A model generated the notes under the pieces. The model was not told the origin of the DNA, searched no databases, and saw only the letters and a list, made by a program, of their open reading frames with translations. Positions 61,260-64,000 of a stretch of DNA of 64,000 nt are shown here, piece after piece. The first letter of the stretch is position 1; each line of letters starts with the position of its first letter. Origin of the DNA: Archegozetes longisetosus (lineage: Eukaryota > Arthropoda > Arachnida > Sarcoptiformes > Trhypochthoniidae); the NCBI GenBank assembly GCA_018873245.2, contig JAEMBT020000003.1:1294447-1358446 (forward strand), given 5' to 3'. The position numbers and the translations under genes were made by a program.

Positions 61260-63641
61260 ATAGTAAGTAAACATGAAAAACTAGACATAAATGATGTCCT
61301 AGTTACTATTGGAATATCGAAATTTTGAAAATTCATAACTTCGCCCACAGAAGGAATTTTGAGAATCCGATTGCATATTCTTAAATAGTATGTTTAGATA
61401 GAAATTTAAGAAAATGTTGGTGGGTGTGGCTTAAAATTTTTTGGTGGGCGGAGCTTAAAAATGGTCGGATGTGGGCGTGACTTGAGAATTTTATTTGTCA
61501 TGTAATGCTGATAAAAAATATATATAAATGTAATTGCTACACCAGCTTTACGGAAAGTAAAAGCCAGTCAAAGTTTTGAAAAATCGAACTTTGAACGTTT
61601 ATAACTCCGCCTGCAGAAGGAATTTTGAGGATCCGCTTTCATATTTTTAAACAGTACATTTAGATAAAAATTTAAGATAAATTTGGTGGGTGTGGCTAAA
61701 AATTTTTTGGTGGGCGGAGCTTAGAAGTGGGCGGAGGTGGGTGTGGCTTGAGACTTTTTTGCTTATCGAGTCATGCTGATAATAAATATATAGATATGTA
61801 ATGGTTTTCCCAGCTTCACACAAAAGTAAAAGCCAACCAATGAAGGATTCTCTCTCGAAACCATTTGGCTGTGTAAACTCGATGAAGAAAGAAAATTGAA
61901 TAAAGATCTTGATAGTTATTTTATTAAACATGTAAGAAATCTGAAGAATTCTAAAATTAGACCACCTCTTGACGTTAGAGATAGTTTTTTCGGAGGTCGC
62001 ACATGCGCTGTGAAGCTATTCCACGAAGTTGATGAAAGTATCGGAGAAAAAATTCATTACATGGATGTGACATCATTATACCCTTTTGTTGTCAAACAAA
62101 AAAGATTCCCAATTGGTCATCCGATAAGAATTACCAGAAACATAAACCCGGATATATCTGTATATAACGGTTTTGTATTTTGTAAAATTTTACCTCCAAA
62201 AAATCTTTATTTCCCTGTTCTACCCGTGCGAATTAAAAACCGTCTGGTGTTTCCGTTATGCTATGAATGCGCTTTGGAGTTGAATAATCATAAATGTCTG
62301 CACGATAACGATCAAAGAGCTATAGTTGGAACATATACCACCATGGAACTGAATAAAGCTCTTGAAAAAGATTACGAAATAATAGAAATATATGAAGTTT
62401 GGAATTTTTCCCATCTTTCTCCGTCAGGCGACGGTGAACCTGGGATTTTTACTCAATTCATAAGTGACTTTATTAAAATAAAAATTGAATCTAGCGGCTG
62501 GCCCCAAGAAAATATGAGCGAAAAAGAAAAAGATGTATATATTGAACTCTTCATGGAAAAAGAAGGTATAGCCTTAGAAAGAGATAAAATTAAATATAAT
62601 CCGGGTCTAAGGTCTTTGGGAAAATTGATAGTAAACAGTTTTTGGGGAAAAATGGGACAAAAGCCCAATCTCTCTAAAACTGAATATATATCAGAGCCAC
62701 AAACATTTTTCAAATTGTTAGAAGATAACACTGTTTTAGTTGATGATGCATTGATAATATCTGACGAAGTGTTACAAGTAAATTATGAAAAAGAAACAAT
62801 TTTTATGGATCCAACGCCACACTCAAGTATTGTGATTGCTTCCTTTGTCACAAGTTATGCAAGACTAGAGCTATACAAGTTATTAGATTATCTCAATGAA
62901 AGATGCTATTATTTTGATACAGATTCGGTCATATTTGTTTCAAAGCCAGGTGATGATAATCCAAAAACTGGAAAATTTATAGAATTAACGAACGAGTTGG
63001 CTACTAAAGAAGAACCGGATGCGTACATAACGAAATGCGCGTCATGCGGCAGTAAAAACTATTCATATGAAGTGTTTTACCCGAAAAGTAAAACAAAACA
63101 TATTTTTGTAAAGTTAAAGGTTTAGCTCTTAATTTTTCTACAAGTAATATTGTTAATTTTTGTGCTATGAAAAAGTTAATTGACGAGTATGTTGTTCAGC
63201 CTGTTTGCGAAAATGAAAGTATTATAGAACAAACTACTTTCAATAATAAAGCTGAACATGAGATAGAAGTTCCTCATAAATTATTCGTCTCTCACCGTTC
63301 TTAGAAATTAAAACTAAAATTGTTAAGAAAAAGTATAAATTCGTTTACGATAAGAGACGTATTATACCAAATGAATATACAACTGTGCCTTTTGGATTCA
63401 ACCATCCCTCGGATATATAGTCTATTTGAAAATGCTCGCGAAATACCCGAAACTATAATCTATTTCTTACGAGCATAGTTGTAGGAGGCCATTCATTCAA
63501 GGCTATAAGAAATTATTGGTCAAACTTTGACTGCGCAATTTCAAAATTAAAGAAGTTATTCTGCGCGTTATTTTGATTTTATATCCAACTTTATACACTA
63601 TATAACTGTTCATTTATTTGTGAGCGTTTAGAGTAAAAAGT

Positions 63642-64000
63642 ATGTCTACTAATGCGTGTTCACCTGTTTACTTAAGACATGAACTTTTGAGACACTCATC
63701 TGTTCGCAAAAGCACTTTCACAAATTGGCCAAATAAAGATTTTGATTGTCGAACTTTAGTGAGAGCCGGTTTCTACTATACTTCAAATGTAGACGAAGTT
63801 GCTTGTTTTAGTTGCGGAATAAGAATAAACGGATGGTCACCAGATGATCATGCATAATTTTTACATAGAGCATTATCTCCGAGTTGTCAATTCCTTAATG
63901 GATATGATATTTCAATTGATAGATTACCGAATAATGGAAACTTGACAAATGTTGCAGTTCCTCTTATTTCATCAATTCAACTTGAAGCCTCTGAAGCAAC
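63642..64000 (+). pseudogene. BIR (IAP-type) domain ORF with in-frame stop, runs off window
   Basis: The frame opens with MSTNACSPVYLRHELLRHSS, then STFTNWPNKDF, LVRAGFYYTSNVDEVACFSC and WSPDDHA. This reproduces the BIR pattern: R/K-x-SF-x-NWP, L-x-x-AGFYYT, D-x-V-x-CFSC and W-x-x-DD. After a TAA at 63855-63857 the same frame continues with FLHRALSPSCQFL, supplying the zinc-binding His and last Cys. So the domain is complete but for one nonsense codon. BIR proteins bind caspases or other partners and block cell death; several insect viruses carry them. Its place directly after the polymerase gene, same strand, suggests an element-borne anti-apoptotic gene. A host IAP gene is the alternative. 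The 3' end is outside the window. Confidence 0.7.

Larger units (their letters stand above)
58245..61838 (+). mobile_element. Merlin (IS1016/ISXO2-type) DNA transposon, 3594 bp
   Basis: It begins GGTTGGCTTTTACTTTTG and ends with the inverse, flanked by a perfect 9-bp direct repeat AATGAAGGA (58236-58244 and 61839-61847). Eight- to nine-base duplications are typical of Merlin elements. The left terminal repeat is about 300 bp long with CCACACCCACC and CTCCGCCCACC words. The right side carries two successive repeat copies: an outer one (about 61559-61838) and an inner one (about 61260-61558). The outer part of the left end matches the outer right copy, and its inner part matches the inner right copy better. 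The element interrupts the polymerase gene between its exonuclease and palm regions. Confidence 0.9.
55063..63420 (+). pseudogene. Family B DNA polymerase (protein-primed type), endogenous virus-like, multiply broken
   Basis: Parts run in this order: a short exon from 55063 cut by the hAT element; a 54-bp intron (55962-56015); an OTU-like stretch with DGLC near 56362; zinc-binding cysteines at about 56710-56985; exonuclease motifs DFESQ (about 57083), HNSRSYDSQF (about 57364) and YCRSD (about 57738). After the Merlin insertion come palm motifs DVTSLYPF (about 62063), IVNSFWGKMGQ (about 62628) and YYFDTDSV (about 62908). The set and order match DNA_pol_B_2 enzymes of polinton/adintovirus-type elements, which copy linear DNA from a protein primer. 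Breaks: hAT insertion at 55104-55914, 19-bp triplication at 57856-57912, Merlin insertion at 58245-61838, a one-base slip in a T-run near 63105, and further breaks near 63300. It cannot encode a full enzyme. Confidence 0.85.

Noticed and set aside
49787..64000. Complete polinton/adintovirus genome
   Set aside because: No integrase, packaging ATPase, maturation protease or capsid gene, and no long terminal repeats, can be seen in the window, so only a partial or different element can be claimed.
1..64000. CRISPR arrays, bacterial operons, riboswitches, rRNA or tRNA genes
   Set aside because: None found on reading; tandem repeats here lack spacer structure, and the genes are eukaryotic with introns.

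Overview
The window is AT-rich eukaryotic nuclear DNA, almost certainly from an arthropod. It holds spliced genes with short GT-AG introns, a one-exon insect-type gustatory receptor, a broken ionotropic-receptor-like gene, a lysosomal glucosylceramidase gene, and many decayed Tc1/mariner, hAT and Merlin-type DNA transposons. An arachnid such as a mite would fit the very short introns (about 53-85 bp in several genes) and the compact genes, but that placement is inference. There is no sign of a prokaryotic genome, CRISPR array, rRNA or tRNA.

Layout. (1) 1-9.9 kb: a cluster of small secreted eight-cysteine proteins (minus strand at 18-383, 3010-3561 and 5283-5786; a broken plus-strand copy at 9401-9840), with nested inverted-repeat elements between. 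(2) 10-25 kb: mostly non-coding or transposon-derived DNA, with one intact two-exon HAD phosphatase gene resembling pseudouridine-5'-phosphatase (17840-18617), an 820-bp non-coding duplication, a hAT-like MITE, and two dead Tc1 transposases. (3) 26.2-32.4 kb: a five-exon minus-strand gene joining two DM9 domains to a GH30 glucosylceramidase, with a one-base frameshift just before the nucleophile region. (4) 34.3-48.8 kb: an intact gustatory receptor, two dead DDE transposases, hAT-like MITEs, a broken ionotropic-receptor-like gene, a second intact copy of the HAD phosphatase (46809-47586), and satellite-like repeats.

(5) 49.8-64 kb: an endogenous virus-like island, all on the plus strand. In order it carries a spliced lysine/acid-rich protein gene, a decayed DEDDh exonuclease, a small zinc-finger ORF, an intact 321-residue protein with a possible PC4-like ssDNA-binding part, a protein-primed-type family B DNA polymerase with an N-terminal OTU-like region and zinc-binding cysteines, and a BIR (IAP) domain ORF running off the window end. 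The gene set resembles animal polinton/adintovirus-type elements, but no integrase, packaging ATPase, protease or capsid gene is visible here. The polymerase gene is cut twice by transposons: an 811-bp hAT derivative with an 8-bp target duplication, and a 3594-bp Merlin element with a 9-bp target duplication. It also carries a 19-bp triplication and further frameshifts, so it cannot make an intact enzyme as read.

The host genes look ordinary in organisation. The most unusual items are the DM9-GH30 fusion, the spliced and decaying virus-like island, and the eight-cysteine protein cluster.
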